The notes under the pieces were generated by a model. The model ran no database searches, was not told the DNA's origin, and saw only the letters and a program-made list of their open reading frames with translations. A stretch of 64,000 nt of DNA, taken from contig CAWUHX010000214.1 of assembly GCA_963922205.1 (NCBI GenBank), positions 248,001-312,000 on the forward strand, given 5' to 3'. Shown in pieces: positions 21,692-34,312 of this stretch. The translations under genes were made by a program, and so were the position numbers. This stretch comes from Romanomermis culicivorax. Its lineage: Eukaryota > Nematoda > Enoplea > Mermithida > Mermithidae. Every line of letters begins with the position of its first letter. The first letter of the stretch is position 1.

Positions 21692-22435
21692 ATGGTGATA
21701 AGGGGTACGGATGTGGATGATGAGAGCGAACAGAGTAGAAACAAATCTTCAAGTTTGATTCTAGGAAGTATTATTCACTTGGATAAGGTGACACCTCTAG
21801 AAAAGGTATAGGAAAGAGATTTGGCTCATGTGAAGTATGGAAGGAAAGTGACGGACATAGAGAAAAGATTGTTGGAAAATTATCCAAAGATGGTTCCATT
21901 CTATATAAATGTAGTTATTGGAGGAACGGCTACCAGAGCCTTGATTGATATAGGAGCTCAGTGTATGGTCATGTCTTCTAAGCTCTTGAAAAAGGCATTA
22001 GACGTTGACTATACGGTGTACCCTCGTATTCTTAAGGTGACTGTAGCTGATGGAAAAATTGTGCATGCCTACGGGTATGTACCATTTTGTATGAAGACTG
22101 AATTCGGACATTTTCCAGTCAATGCTATAGTGTTGCCAGATGCAGGTGACGACCTGATCTTGGGCACAGATTTTTTAGCGCACCCAGATTTAGGTGTGGT
22201 GATTGATTTTAAAAGAAATGCCATGAGGATACAAGGCATTGAGAAAAAGATTGAGGTAGTTCAATTTCTTTCAGTAACTACTGTGCAAATGGTAATGGAA
22301 GAAGTGACTAAAGTCAGTGTGGTGTCGACTGATTGCATAAATCAAATTGTTTATCCAAAAGTTTGTCTACTAAAACAACTGTTGCAATTGTGGCATGTGG
22401 GAAAACCTACATTCCATATGGAACAGATGTTTTGA
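21692..22435 (+). pseudogene. Aspartic protease region of gypsy B
   Basis: Retropepsin-type protease that cuts Gag-Pol. In a frame different from gag, it starts near ATG 21692, with a TAG at 21809. The active-site loop reads ALIDIGAQC, so the usual Asp-Thr/Ser-Gly is Asp-Ile-Gly (ACA to ATA would explain it). The second-half motif DDLILGTDFL is present, as in other gypsy proteases. After about 22350 the RT frame takes over, so a frameshift lies there. The missing Thr/Ser in the active site makes activity doubtful even without the stops. Confidence 0.8.
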
Positions 22436-24640
22436 TCAAGGCAAAACTTTGGGATCAACATGGAGATGCCACGTTGAACGGAATTATTGTTGAATCGAAA
22501 GATTCTGAAACGAAGTTCAGAATGGAGAAAGTGGTTGTAGACGGATTACAAGAGGAGTTTGTAGTAGTAATCTCGAATACCACGGGTTCTGGTTGTCAGT
22601 TTGAGAGAGATCAAATAATTAGCTATACAGAATCTATGTTAATTGAAGATGATGTGCAAGAAGGTGAAGGAAATGAAAAAGATAAAGGAGGAAAAGGAAT
22701 ATCAGACCTGCATGGTAAAGGAAGGAATGCCTGCTTATCAAAATCTGATTCTGTAGAGTTCTATACTTCACTATGGAAGATGATATCCAAGGCGAAAATT
22801 TCCGAAGAGCAGAAAATGGAAGCTATACAGTCTTTGTTTAAGTACAGGGATGTCTTTAGCTTGCCTGGTGATCCGGCTACTACAACCCCAGCTCTGGCGT
22901 GTAAAATAGATACAGGAGATGCAAGACCTGTAGCAAAGAGATATTAAAGAGCTTCAATTAATAGTCGGCCTGGAGTGAGGCGACATATAAAGGAGATGTT
23001 GGATCAGGGAGTGATAGAGCCCTCGAAGTCACCATGGGCTGCACCTCTGTTCCTAGTTGGAAAGAAAGATGAAACTAGGAGACCCGTAGTTGATTTCAGA
23101 GGTATAAACGAAGTGACCAAGGGTGATAAATTTCCCATCCCGAGAATGGATGATTATTTAGATTGGCTCGGAAGAGCTAAGTTCTATAGGACTCTAGATT
23201 TGAAGTTGGGATATTGGCAGGTCCCGATAGAGGAGGAGAGCAAGGAGAAAACGGCTTTTATATGCCAGGAAGGCTTGTTTCAGTTTAAAGTGATGCCATT
23301 TGGATTGAAGAATGCACCGGCTGAATTCCAATGGATGATGGAGAGAATCCTTGGGGATTTGGTATGGAAAATTTGCCTAGTGTACATAGATGATATTATC
23401 ATCTTCTCGAATACGTTCGAGGAACACTTAGAGAATTTGAAATTGGTGCTCGAAGCATTGAGGAAGGCAAAGTTGACCCTTAAGCCAGAGAAATATGAAT
23501 TTCTTCCCGAGAAGGTGCACTTTTTAGGGCACATCTTGGATGGGAATGGAATTTCTCCAGATCCTAAGAAGGTCAAGGCCATAACAGAATTTCCATTCCC
23601 GGATTCTGTTAAGATAATGCAAAGATTCCTATGTATGCTACAATGGTGTAAGAAATTTATACCCAACCTAGCAGCACTAGCTGAACCCTTGTACAAATTA
23701 ACAGGCAAGAAAGGAACATGGAATGTGACGGAGTTGCATTACACAACTTTTGAGAAGCTCAAAGTAGCATTGACCTCAGTACCTTTCTTACAACATCCAA
23801 TTTTAAATGGATCTGCCCGATTCATCCTTCAAACGGATGCCAGTGGAATTGCATTGGGGGCAGTGTTATGTCAAGAGACTGACTCTGAACGTTGGGTAAT
23901 AGCCTATAATAGTCGGATATTGCAGGCGGAAGAAAGGAAATGGTGTGCCACCGAAAGGGAATGCATAGCTGTGGTATACAGCCTGAAAATTTATAAACAT
24001 TATCTTTTGGGTCAAAAGGTCATGATTCAAACTGACCACAAACCATTATTATCCATGAGGGTCAACACACAGACTAATGACAAACTCAAGAGGTAGTACG
24101 CATTCATTTGCCAGTTTAATCACAAGTTGGAGTACGTGCCTGGCAGACAAAATGCCATGGCTGATTTTCTCTCCAGGAAGGAGGAGCCAGATGAACAGAA
24201 GGAGAAGTTGCCACCAAAATGGGAGCTTATCTTCCAGAAAGGAGATGTGAAATCTCTTGCTGAAGACGAAGTCATTAACCAAAACCATACAGTTTTAGTG
24301 AATCAACTTCAGAAACTCAGAGGAGATGAAGTGGATGAGGCTGTAGGAGTCTTCACTTTTGTGAAGATGGCCACAGCTTCAGTGGCTTCAATGTATGGTG
24401 CTGGTGATGAGACTCCACTTAATATTTCTCCAGAATTTGATAATTATTGAATGCCAGAGAAATGTGAAATCGAGGTAGTAGTCACTAGGCAAATGTCAAA
24501 ACACTTGCAGCAGGAGGAAAAAGGACATGCTCCTGGGCAAGCAAAACCTAAAGAAGAGGTAAAAAGAATTTTTGAACCGAAGGAGAAGGAGTTTGAAGAA
24601 GCTCCTCAAATTGAAGATGGTAGACCGAAAGGGCCTTGAT
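22333..24640 (+). pseudogene. Reverse transcriptase and RNase H of gypsy B
   Basis: RNA-dependent DNA polymerase and RNase H that make the cDNA. The RT begins near 22820 with the RDVFSLPGD and KIDTGDARPVAKRY segments and a TAA at 22945. Then come [17 protein letters not shown], the [14 protein letters not shown] block, [13 protein letters not shown], and the catalytic YIDD at 23383-23394. RNase H follows with [14 protein letters not shown] and [13 protein letters not shown], then [12 protein letters not shown] at 24094 sits in KLKR*YAF, where Trp is normal. A further TGA at 24448 and a stop at 24637 end an acidic/Lys-rich linker before integrase. Confidence 0.92.
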
Positions 24641-25929
24641 GGTACAGTTGCAAGGAAAGGATAAAGATTTCAAAGTGATCTTCGAGAAACTAGGTGCTAA
24701 CAGCAGCACCAAGTCTCAAAGTAACTTTTATGTCGATCAAGGGATACTATATAGAGAGACTTTTGGCGAGGCAAAGGATCAAGTTGTTGTGCCCTCTGTT
24801 CTCAAAAAAGTTGTCCTACATCAGTATTATGAAGCAGTGATGATGACGCATCAAGGGTTTAAGAGAACCCTTGCTATTATTAAAAAGCCATTCTGGTGGC
24901 CGAGCATTGAAAAGGATGTTCGGAGCTGGATCAGCTTTTGTCCGATATGTCAAATTGGGACTCCAGGAAAGGCTACTATACCGCAATTAAATCCAATTAT
25001 TCCTAGAGGACCGTTTGACATAGTCTCTGTGGATATTGTGGGAATTTCTCCCATGAGTGATAAGAGACCATATGTGATAGTATTTCAAGATTACTTTACA
25101 AAATGGGTGGAAGCAGAAATGATTCTGGATCAATCTGCTGTAACCATTGTGGGCAGTTTTCTTCGAAATATTGTGTATTGGAACCCCGGTGAAATTGTTG
25201 AGTGATAATGGTTCATGCTTTACATCTGATCGGATGATGTCAGTCTGTAAATTGTTGGAATGTCAGAAGATTTTCACAACTGCCTACCATCCACAAGGAA
25301 ATGGAATGGTTGAAAGGTTTAACCAAACCTTGATCAAGCAGTTGCAAAAGGTTGCTATTGAAGATTCAGACAAGTGAGACAGATATTTGCAATCTGTCGT
25401 TTTTGCTTACAATGCCACACCTCACACCTCAACAAGATGTTCCCCATTTGCCTTGTTGAGAGGTCATGAGGGTAATTTTGGCATAAGTATTGGTGTTGCA
25501 AGAAATATAGTTCTGCCAGTGAACTATGAGGCTTATAAGCATATACTAACCGAAAGTTTAGTAGAAACTTATGAAGTCATTTCTGAAAATATCAGGAAAG
25601 CTGCGGAGAACAGTAAAAAGTTTTTTGACCCTAAAGCAAAAGCTCATGATTATTCCGTCAATGATTGGGTTTTGCTGAAAGTCGATAAACAGAAAAAACT
25701 GGGTCTGCCGTGGCAAGGACCGTTTGTTGTTACTGATAATAGCAGATTATCAGAGAGCGTGCTTGAAATCGCGCACCAGAGAGAGCCACTGAAAAAGCAG
25801 GTGGTATCCGTGAGCAGGTTAAAGCACTTTCGCTACGAGACCGGCAGATGGCTGCAGTCTAATGACGTGTCATCAAATGATGCGCAGTTTACTGTAGCTT
25901 CAAAAATCAGTAATTATAAACTGCCGTAG
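24636..25929 (+). pseudogene. Integrase of gypsy B
   Basis: DDE integrase. An HHCC zinc-binding N-domain is visible (MMTHQGFKRTL ... CPICQIG). The core has Asp at 25031 (VDIVG), Asp at 25204 (SDNGS) and Glu at 25312 (GMVERFNQ), so the triad is intact. A frameshift near 25180 and a TGA at 25375, where Trp is expected before DRYL, break the frame. The C-terminal part (25387-25929) has a DWVLLKVD ... LGLPWQGPFVV segment like the GPY/F region of gypsy integrases. No chromodomain is seen. It ends with the YKLP stop at 25927. Confidence 0.9.
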
Positions 25930-26402
25930 CACATAGCGCTATTTTTTGTGTGTGTGCATATGATTACCCCCCCCCCCCCCTATATTTTTTTCGTCCAGAA
26001 TTTTGTAATTAGGTACAAATTGTATTTAATTGCATTTATTCATGTATTTATCGCGTATTTATCGTGTATTTTTAATTTTCCCTCGCATAAATCTTAAAAT
26101 TTTCAAAAATTTTTGGTAAAAAACCAGTCTTCCCAAAAACCTAAATTTTTAAAATTTTTTTTCGTGGCCCAAATCTTAAATTCCTCCGAGTCCGATTAAT
26201 TTTTTCAGAGGAAGTAGTTAGTTGTTGCCCACCAATTCTGTGAATATTGGAAGAATTGGAAAACCGCAGAGTTTAAAGTGAAAATAGACAAAAAGTAGCA
26301 AAAGCGGAAAATTTGTCGATTTTTCAGCTCTTATGAAGTCATCAAAAAATTTTCAAAATTGATAGCCTCGAATTAGAAGAATTCGAAAAAGAAGCGGTAG
26401 AA
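25930..26402. other. Spacer between pol and the extra ORF of gypsy B
   Basis: AT-rich, no gene. It contains a run of 13 or so C at about 25968-25980 and repeated TATTTATCGCG/TATTTATCGTG. Confidence 0.5.
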
Positions 26403-28431
26403 ATGTCACGGCCCCCCAATGGACGCCGCACAAAGCAGTATTTGGTCATAGACAGAAAGTTTACTTTCTGGAATGGATGGTAGGGTGGAACAGATGGTGG
26501 ATGAACGCAATCTGATAAGGATTGCTGCAAGTCCAACTATAGAAGAAATTGAAGCAAGGCTCAGGGAGCAGGCTGAGAAAGAAATCGAAAGACAGAAGGA
26601 GATTTTTGTTAAACAGCTTGCAGAGCAGAAAGTGAGATTAGATCAGCAGCAGAAGCAGCTGGAGCAAGTATTGGCTGGTTTTACGGTGCAGCCGACGCCT
26701 CTGGCAGCGCCTACAGCCGTGCAACCTCCAGTGAAGCCGCCTACTGCTTATCATATCCCGAAATTGGGGGCACAGCCAGCTAGTACGCAGGCCATCCAAC
26801 CTGCAGTCAGCAAGGTTGTGCCGGCAGTTCAAATAGCCCCCAGAGATCCAGGAATAGATGGTGGTATACCAGGCTTGTATACTGCCGAGGAGGTTAAAAA
26901 GTTCAGAGCAGAAGGTCGTACAGACGACCAGATTAAAAGGTTAGGAAGGAGGAAGATAGCCCGAAGGGCCAATAAGGCTAAGAGGAGAGATAGGGAAGAT
27001 GTGATTGAAATTAGTGATGATGAAGGAGAAAAGACAGGGAGTTCTACGTCTGTGGACCTGAAATTTGTTGGATCTACCACCTTACTGACAGATTCAACCA
27101 AGTCCAAGACTAGAACTACGTCGATGAGCCTGATGCCTGGAACCACAAGTTCTACGAGTCAAGTGCAGTCGACGGTAGCTTCAGCTAAAGTACTCAGTAA
27201 ATGGACTGCATCTCAGGTAAGTGCAACGACGAAAAGTACTTTGGCTAAGCCCGTGTCTGAAGTGGACTGGACTTCTCAGCAGAACCAGAGCAGTTCCTCT
27301 AGGAAAAAAGTTATTTCCAAACCCTCCATGTTGGAACCGACTAAATTGGTCAAGAGAAGTAAAGATAAGGAAGTAACTTTGGAGTACCTGAGTTCTGTTT
27401 TGAGAGACTACTGGGATGTCCATAAGAAGTTTCCAGTGGTGAAAGGAAGGATAGATTTTTCGACACTGGAGGTAATCAAATTCTTTGCTCAGGATATGCC
27501 AGATGATGATAGGAATCAAATCATGTGAGCATTGGTGAATAATGGAGTAGAGGAGCTTTATGAGAACTATGGGGATCACTTTGATGTTCAAGGTGGTTTC
27601 CTGTATGATCACATAAACGTTCCTGAGCCCATTTGGGAGTATGTATGGCTTAAATTGATGCCAAATTGGTTTCATCAATTTGATGCAGAGATAGTGATGG
27701 CAGCTGTGAGATACTTATGTACCATGGTGTGGCTAAAGTTGGAACAACAGCAGTTGGGCCCGAGACATATTGGTGAAGTTGATGCATGGGCCAAGTCATT
27801 TGTGAGGGAGAGATATTATTTTATCTACTTGTGGGGAGAAGGTAGTACTGCATTCAGGGAAGCGTATGCCAACCGAATGCAGGAACACCAGCAAACTGCA
27901 GTGGATATGGCAGCAAAGAGAAGGTTGTCTGATATGGTTCAGAAGTTTTCTGGTAAGTTCCAGAAAGCCGAGGATGAGGAGGGGCAACCCTTTAAGATTC
28001 CCATTTTAACGGAAAGGCAACCTAGAGATACATCCAGGACTAGGAGCCAGCACTTGCGACAGTCATCTCACTCGCAGGGTCGGCAACAGCCTGGAGTATT
28101 CAAGTTACCTTATGCAAATCAACAGAGTCAAGGTAGGTCCACTACCTCAGCTTCTGGAGTATCTTCCATAAGTTCCACTCAGGGCTCCTACCAGAGAGGA
28201 ACTAGAGGGGGACATGGCCGAGGCCAGGGTCAGGGACAGGGTCAAGGAAGACCCTTCAGAATGGTTAATCCGCAACCATATAGAGGTCAGGCGATGGCTG
28301 GGGCCCCTCGTGCGACCCAACCTCGAGGAGTTTATGGGGGATTCCTCAGGGGTCATGGAGCTCGAGGTGGTCCCTATCCTCACAGTGGTAGCTTCCAATA
28401 TGGTGGTTATGGTGGCAGCATGCAACAATAA
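26403..28431 (+). pseudogene. Extra ORF of gypsy B in the env position: charged, NLS- and RGG-containing protein
   Basis: Function unknown. The open frame from 26473 to 28431 is continuous except for one TGA at 27526-27528, about 650 residues. A likely true start is the ATG at 26403 in another frame (MSRPPNGRRTKQYLV), joined by a frameshift near 26470. Features in order: a Glu/Lys/Gln-rich coiled coil (residues about 20-75), a Pro/Ala-Val linker, a basic cluster RRKIARRANKAKRRDRED followed by an acidic IEISDDEGE (nuclear-signal-like), and a Ser/Thr-rich part. A folded, Trp/Tyr-rich domain follows (about 360-500), then a Gly/Arg/Gln-rich C-terminus with RGG, GRGQGQG and RGHGARGG repeats. There is no signal peptide and no membrane segment, so it is not an envelope protein. 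RGG tails suggest RNA binding. Confidence 0.65.
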
Positions 28432-29179
28432 TTTTATATAGCCACATCGTTTTTGGTCAAAAATTTATTATTTCGTACAAATTTTATTTCAAAAATACAA
28501 AAATACAAAAACACAAATAAAATACAAAATACAAAAAAAAATATATTATCTTGTTTTATTGTTGCTTTAAATTTTTGAATATTTTCTCGTTTCTGGTGCC
28601 CAAAAGTTGCCCGGTAAAATTGGTTATTTCCGTCCATTTTATTTCGGGGGTGTATATAGCCCTCCTATTTTTTCTCGTTAATTTCAGGGCCTGAAAAAGA
28701 TGAAGACTTGAAAAAATTTTATTTGCATTTATAAAATTATTTCGTAATTAGATAATTGAATTATTTTATAGAAAATATTTTTCACTGAGTAGATTTGTAT
28801 TGGACAGAGCGACGTGGTGAGTGGCCGACCATAGAGGAAGCGCACCTGGGGTAGCTCAACCCCTATGTTGTAAAAACCAGTACATGGGAGAAGAGGAACT
28901 GCGGCGCCCTGGATCTAAGCACAGATCAATGTCAAAGTCCAGGCCAAACTACGTTCGTGATCGTTTCCAGTAGCCTGAAAAGGAGTGCCCTACCAAATTG
29001 ATTGGTCAAAGTCGCCATCACCTGAAGGACCTGGTAGGGGCAGGATGACATTTTGGAGGGGGTAGCCCCAAAAATTTGTTTTCCGAGGGGAAAACTGTTA
29101 TGCAGTTGGGGCCTCAGTATGAGACTCAGGCTGCAGAAAGGTTTTCACCTCCCATTGGTTGGTTTTGAGGGCCGGGGGA
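28432..29179 (+). other. 3' untranslated region and polypurine tract of gypsy B
   Basis: No coding region. AT-rich to about 28790, then GC-richer sequence. It ends in GAGGGCCGGGGGA (29167-29179), a polypurine-like primer site for plus-strand synthesis directly before the 3' LTR. Confidence 0.6.
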
Positions 29180-29571
29180 TGTTGGGGTTGCCTCAGGTGC
29201 ACGTGTTCAGCTTCTAGCATCGGTGCACAGGCAGTTTGACGCGGCGAAAAGTGGCCAAGAAGAAAAAAGAAAATTTGCATAGAAAGATGCGTCCACTGTT
29301 TCGCGTTTTTGTGTTTATTAATCAGTGTTAAAAAAGATTATGTTTTGGAGCATCGCTGCCATTGCTTTAGTTATAATATTTTTTATTATTATTGTTATTT
29401 TGTGGCATCGCCCATTGTCACCCAATACAGATTGAGCCGGTAATTTGTTTTGTTTTGTGAGCATAGTGGAGGCTCTTATAAGTTTAGGTGTGGAGACTTG
29501 GATAGGATCTCCTGAGGTACGTGCCAACCCAAAGGCCAGTTACATCATCTTCAACCCACAGCTGCCTAACA
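29180..29571 (+). repeat. 3' LTR of gypsy B
   Basis: 392 bp, matching the 5' LTR but missing a block of about 110 bp that follows GTGCCA (about 29526) and precedes CCCAAAGGCCAG. Confidence 0.9.
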
Positions 29572-29575
29572 TAAA

Positions 29576-30689
29576 GATTGATGGAAAATCTCATTAATCA
29601 GCCAAATGTTTTCTTGTAACTAATGGAAAAGAGATTAGGTACAATTCAGTTGATTGAAACTTCTGAATGTTAAGTATTAAGTGGAAGTAGATATGCTGAT
29701 GGACATGTCGGATAAAAAACAATGACTGTTATACTCACTGACCAGCGAGTATAACAGTCATTGTTTTTTGAGATTTTTTTCTGTGAGAGACATGAAATCA
29801 ATGACAAAGTTCCAATGGCCTTGTATATTCATCATTGTAAATTCTGAAATAAAAATTCGGTCATTAGGGCTCCGTGCTAATGACCAAAATTTTTCATTAG
29901 CATTTCCCATGTTATATTAGCACCACCCTAAAAAACAGTGGAAAGTAGACATGCTAAAATCCACGACTGAGCTTGGCAGTAAACAATAATGATTATTAAA
30001 GTTAATTGTGAAATTTAGATCTTCTACAATGCACTAAACAGGCCCCTATTTAGAGGGGGAAGGGGGGAATTCCCCCTAAATTGTTTTTAGAAAAAAATTT
30101 TCAGCAAAATCATTTTATTCATACATCACAATTCCCAAATTAAATTGTTATATTTACATACTTTTTCAAACATAGAATTTAGACACGAATCCAAGCACAC
30201 ATAAACTAACCGAAAATAAGTTGTCTTTTAACGATTTCAATTTTCTTTTTATTCCGTAAATAAAAAAAAAATTGGAAAATTCCTCCCCCCTTTTTGAAAA
30301 TCCTGGATGTGAAATATGAAATATGAATATGAAAATATGAAAACCCCAATTTTTTCTTCCACATTTGTAGAAAGACCTCGGGTAAAATTCATTTCGCACC
30401 TAAATTGAATTTACCCACCGTTTATACCATAAATATTTATTTTTCAATTATTGTAAAATGGAAGTGTGGCAAGAAAAAAAGAGGAAATTGGAACGACCAG
30501 TTCAAATTCTGCAGTTTATTTTGCCATGAAATTCACATATAACTATTTTCAGACTTTTATATATATATATATAATATTATGCAAATTTTCAGACCATGTT
30601 GGAAATATTACCCTTTATTGTGTAAAGTCAACGATATTGGAAATCTAATTTGAGTTTAATATTCTAATAATTTCGATTTTCATCGATTT
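29576..30689. other. Repeat remnants, no gene
   Basis: Includes a further copy of the GGAAGTAGATATGCTGATGG repeat (near 29690). At 29740-29785 there is a hairpin, ACTGTTATACTCACTGACC / CGAGTATAACAGT. A hAT-type end in reverse orientation (GCTAATA...CCCTAAAAAACAGTG) lies at about 29870-29945. A (TA)n run sits at about 30560-30573. No open frame with protein-like features. Confidence 0.45.
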
Positions 30690-31330
30690 CTGTGATTAGT
30701 GAGTAGACATTTATTTTTACTTTAAAATTTTCCTTATGCTTAGGCTTAGGGCACAGCAGCTGCGCCCAAAGGGCCCAGTGCTTTTGAGACTCTTCCCAAT
30801 GAAGTTGTTAGTTTAAATAGTATTTAGGGTCTTAAAGGAATATACACTACCAGGCGAAACTAACCCTCAAAAATTCACATCGGGGATGCATCCAGGTTGC
30901 GTCCAGGTGGTGTCCAGAACGCCTCTTTTTTGGCAGCACAAAGAAAACTTTCATCTTTTTTAGTAATTGACATTCATGCAATAACTGTCAATCATAGTTC
31001 TTTCATAATGTGTAGTGGATATGCACTTTGTTTTGACCTACAGTATGACAACAGTTGACCTCTCCTTTATATCTGGTAAATAATGTGTGCTTTCTATAGG
31101 GAGGTAAGAAGGAAGCCTCAGCAAAATTCTTTGGTTTTGTGTGACACAAGCACATGGCCTGTCAATTTTATTGTCAGTATAGTGTGCTTTTCGCATCCTG
31201 GGTGCATCCGGGACGCATTCTGGACGCATTCTGGACTTGTCCTGGACGCGACTGGCATGGACGGTTAGTTTCGCCTGGTAGTGTAGTGTTGACACTTTAT
31301 GTGGAAATTGTGAAGTGGTAATGAAATGAA
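30690..31330 (+). repeat. Dispersed repeat R, copy 1 (interrupted by the MITE)
   Basis: The sequence starting TTTCTGTGATTAGTGAGTAG and ending GAAGTGGTAATG matches 36310-36525, except that 30845-31283 (the MITE) is inserted. The two copies are in the same orientation on either side of the LINE. Confidence 0.7.
30845..31283. mobile_element. Mariner/Tc1-like MITE
   Basis: 439 bp with terminal inverted repeats beginning CACTACCAGGCGAAACTAAC and flanked by TA on both sides (30843-30844 and 31284-31285). The related repeat copy at 36310-36525 shows the uninterrupted site (AAATATAGTGTTTATAC), confirming insertion at a TA. The interior has no coding frame. The right arm contains direct repeats of GCATTCTGGAC/GCATCCGGGAC. 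TA duplication and a short TIR point to the Tc1/mariner superfamily. Confidence 0.8.
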
Positions 31331-31524
31331 AAATATTTATTGCTGTTACACAAACCAAAACGGAAGAGAAATGCAAAGTGAAATACATAATATGATGTCG
31401 TATAAAGAATAAGATTAGTAAATCGACTCCCAAGAAATGTAAATATTTTAAGAAATGGATAAATCATGCAGCAATAGGGTGCAAAGGTTACTTGAAAAGT
31501 AACAACTTACATGCACTCCCCAAT

Positions 31525-34312
31525 TCAATTATCAAAGTTAAGAAGTTTAATTTTTTCTTTGAAAGAGTGCAAACTGGGAGAAATAATGATATCAAAAGAT
31601 GAAGAGTTCCAAACATTAATATAACAGTTAAAAAAATCAAACTGGCAAGCAGTGATATGAACTGATCTTATCATCAATCTTAGATCATGATTATGATGTG
31701 TATTGTTGTTGTTTATACAGAAAAAGTCATCAGGATTTGGAATTGTTTTTTTGTGGATTATGTTGTACATGGAACAGAGGGCAGATTCTAATCTACGAAT
31801 ATCAAGCTTGTGTAGACCTAGCCTTTGAAGTCTCTCTTCATAGGAAAAACCAGATTTATGATCAAAAATCTCTCTGGTAAAACTAGGTTGAACATTTTGG
31901 ATGTAATATACATCTGCTAAAAAATGTGGATTCCATACTGAACTACAGTATTCTAATATTGAATGTACATGAGTGAGGACAGCCTTTGCTAGAGTATTTT
32001 TCTCATGGGAGAGGAAAGACTTGAAAATTAAAGTAGACCTATTATAGGCATTTTTTATTATGTATCTATAGTGTTCTTTAAACTTCACATTAGGAGATAT
32101 AAGAATTCCCAAATCTTTAACATAACTTGGGTTTGATGCAAGATGTTTTTAACAAAGTGTATGATGGGTTTTTTGCACCCAAATACAAGACATATCTTTT
32201 TGTATGTAGTAGATATAGGTAATTGCCAAGCCGTAGACCAATTTGAAAGAGTATCGAAATCTTGTTGAAGAATCATAAAATTTTAGACACATTGAAAATT
32301 TTTAGATCATCTGCAAACAGAAAAATTTCACTTTTGATATTGTCAATAATGTCATTTATGTACGAGAGATACAAAGTTGGACCTAAAACACTATCTCGGG
32401 GCACACCACTAGACACTTTGAGCTGAGATGATAGTGAGTTTCCAATTTCGACCCTTTGAAATCTATTCTTAAGAAAATTTGATATCCAGCTTAAAAGGGG
32501 ACCAGAGAGACCATATTTAGAAAGTTTGAGAAGGAGCTTAGAATGGGAAACTGAGTCAAAGGCCTTAGCAAAGTCAATGTAAATTATGTCTAAGGAGTGT
32601 CCTTTGTCCAACTGATTTAACCATGAGTTTTTACACTTGAGTAACTGTAGTTCTCAGCATCTATGTTTTAGGAAACCAAACTGTTGATCTGCTAAAAGGT
32701 TATGCTGATGAAGGAAACTTAAAATTTTTTTATTAATAATTTTTTCCATAATTTTGCATGGGATTGAACATAGGGAAACAAGACGATAATTTTCAACCAG
32801 GGCTGGGTCATCTTTTTTGAAAATAGGAACAACAGTTGCAAAATTCCATAACTTAGGTAGGTGGCTTGTCTGGAAAGAAACTCCAGAAATTGATGAAAGT
32901 GGTTGGGCCAAATGTGTAACAAGTTTTTTAATCAAAAAAGCACAAAGATTGTCAGGTCCCAGTGCTGTGGATAACTTGATGCTTTTTATGGCTGCTAAGA
33001 CGATTGGAATAGTAAAAGATACTGATGACAGAACAACATTTGATCAGTTTTTGAACTCAGGCAAAGTCTCATTGTCCAGTGTAAGAACAGATGCAAAATA
33101 ACCATCAAAAAGTTCACATTTCACATTATTATTTATGATATTAGAATCCTAATGTAGTAGAGGGGGTAGGTCTCTAGTAGAGTGCAGGCATGAGTTTACA
33201 AAGGTATAGAAGGCCTTTGAGTCGTTTTTTGCAATAATTTGATTTTCTCCAGCTAATTGTTGTTTGAACACTTCTGTTTGAATTTGTTTACATAAAAAAT
33301 GATAAGCTTGCTTTTTAGCAACATTGTTGCATCTTCTATATTTTTTCCATAATCTAAGTTTTTTGGATAGCAAGTGTTGAATATTTTTGTTATATTTGGA
33401 TCTGACAGGTTTTTGCTTGATTAATGGAATATATTTATCAATCAGAGGAGCTAAAACATCAAGAAGAACTTGATACATTTCTTCAGAATTATTACATGGA
33501 GAAAAAAAGTCAGGCCAAGAAACTAGTGATAACTCAGCTTCAATTGCCTCATAACTTCCTTTGTTAAAATTTCTAAACTTGAGCATTTTATGATTTGCAT
33601 TAAAACATACTTTAAAACTTATGGTGTTGTGATCACTGTTTGAAAATGGTGGACAGACTCTAATGTTTGAGATATATTTACCAGCAGAAAGAAGGTCCAT
33701 AATATTGTTTGCGTGTGTTGGAGTTGTGACCAGATGTGATAAGCCCATTCATGAAAAAGCATCAAAATATCCTGTGTAAAGTTCTGAATCTGGAAATGAA
33801 AAGGTTTTCCAATCAAGTTTTGGAAGATTGAAATCACCAAGAATAATACTTTCATGACATTGATTTGAAATCCAAGTGATAAGGTTACAAAGCTTTAAAT
33901 CATAGTCAGGATTAGAATTTGGTGGATGGTAAACTAACAGTAACTTCAAGGTGGAATTGTCTGAAATGAGATTCACCAAAAGTATTTCTGGTAAAAACAA
34001 GTCTATGGGTAATAGAAGCATACATGCGCATAGGTGGGAGTCTGAAATTTTTCCAAGACAGCTTTTTCATGATTTTTTGCATATTTTGTTTGAAAAACAG
34101 GCTTGTAGAACTTCTTTTCGTTTTTTCACTCACCCACCCCCTACCCCCTGGAAAAAAGTCCATGTACCCTCCCTCCTGAAAAATTCTTGCCGTGCATGTC
34201 TGAGTGAGAGTACATGTAAATTTAAATATCGTTTTGAGAAAATTGCTACACCACCTCTGATTCTACCTTCTTGATTGCTATGGAAAACATTGTAAGCATT
34301 GAGATTACACAA
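31525..34312 (-). pseudogene. LINE ORF2: endonuclease and reverse transcriptase, CR1/Jockey-like
   Basis: Non-LTR retrotransposon protein that nicks DNA and copies its RNA at the nick. Read on the minus strand, APE-type endonuclease motifs come first: RGGVAIFSK (about 34270), ILGDFNLPKLDW (about 33830) and SDHNTISF (about 33620). RT motifs follow: PIFKKDDPALVENYR (about 32790), YIDFAKAFDSVSH (about 32570), GVPRDSVLGP (about 32400; the usual is GVPQGSVLGP, so two key residues are changed), and FADDLKIF (about 32300). A C-terminal thumb/tail region (31525-32112) has LTHVHSILEYCSSVWNP. It is split by at least five frame breaks and by a 170-bp insertion at about 34030-34200, so it is inactive. 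Confidence 0.9.
34030..34200 (-). repeat. Insertion within the LINE endonuclease (repeat P, copy 1)
   Basis: A segment with TTTTTCATGATTTTTTGCATATTTTGTTTGAAAAACAGGCTTG and CACCCACCCCCTACCCCCTGG that interrupts the endonuclease frame. It resembles the reverse complement of about 50060-50300, so it belongs to a dispersed repeat. Boundaries are approximate. Confidence 0.5.

Larger units (their letters stand above)
18681..29571 (+). mobile_element. Ty3/gypsy retrotransposon B, full length but decayed
   Basis: Complete architecture: 5' LTR, primer-binding site, gag, protease, RT-RNase H, integrase, a large extra ORF, polypurine tract and 3' LTR, 10.9 kb. A perfect 4-bp target duplication TAAA flanks it (18677-18680 and 29572-29575). 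Domain order PR-RT-RH-IN places it in Ty3/gypsy (Metaviridae). All frames carry several in-frame stops or frameshifts. The 3' LTR lacks about 110 bp present in the 5' LTR. Long ORF stretches and readable motifs suggest a moderately old insertion. Confidence 0.92.

Noticed and set aside
26342..26536. Minus-strand ORF overlapping the accessory ORF start
   Set aside because: Antisense shadow of the plus-strand start region, with no features of its own.
31038..31433. Minus-strand ORF of 131 codons
   Set aside because: It covers the mariner MITE and its direct repeats; composition follows the repeat, not a protein.
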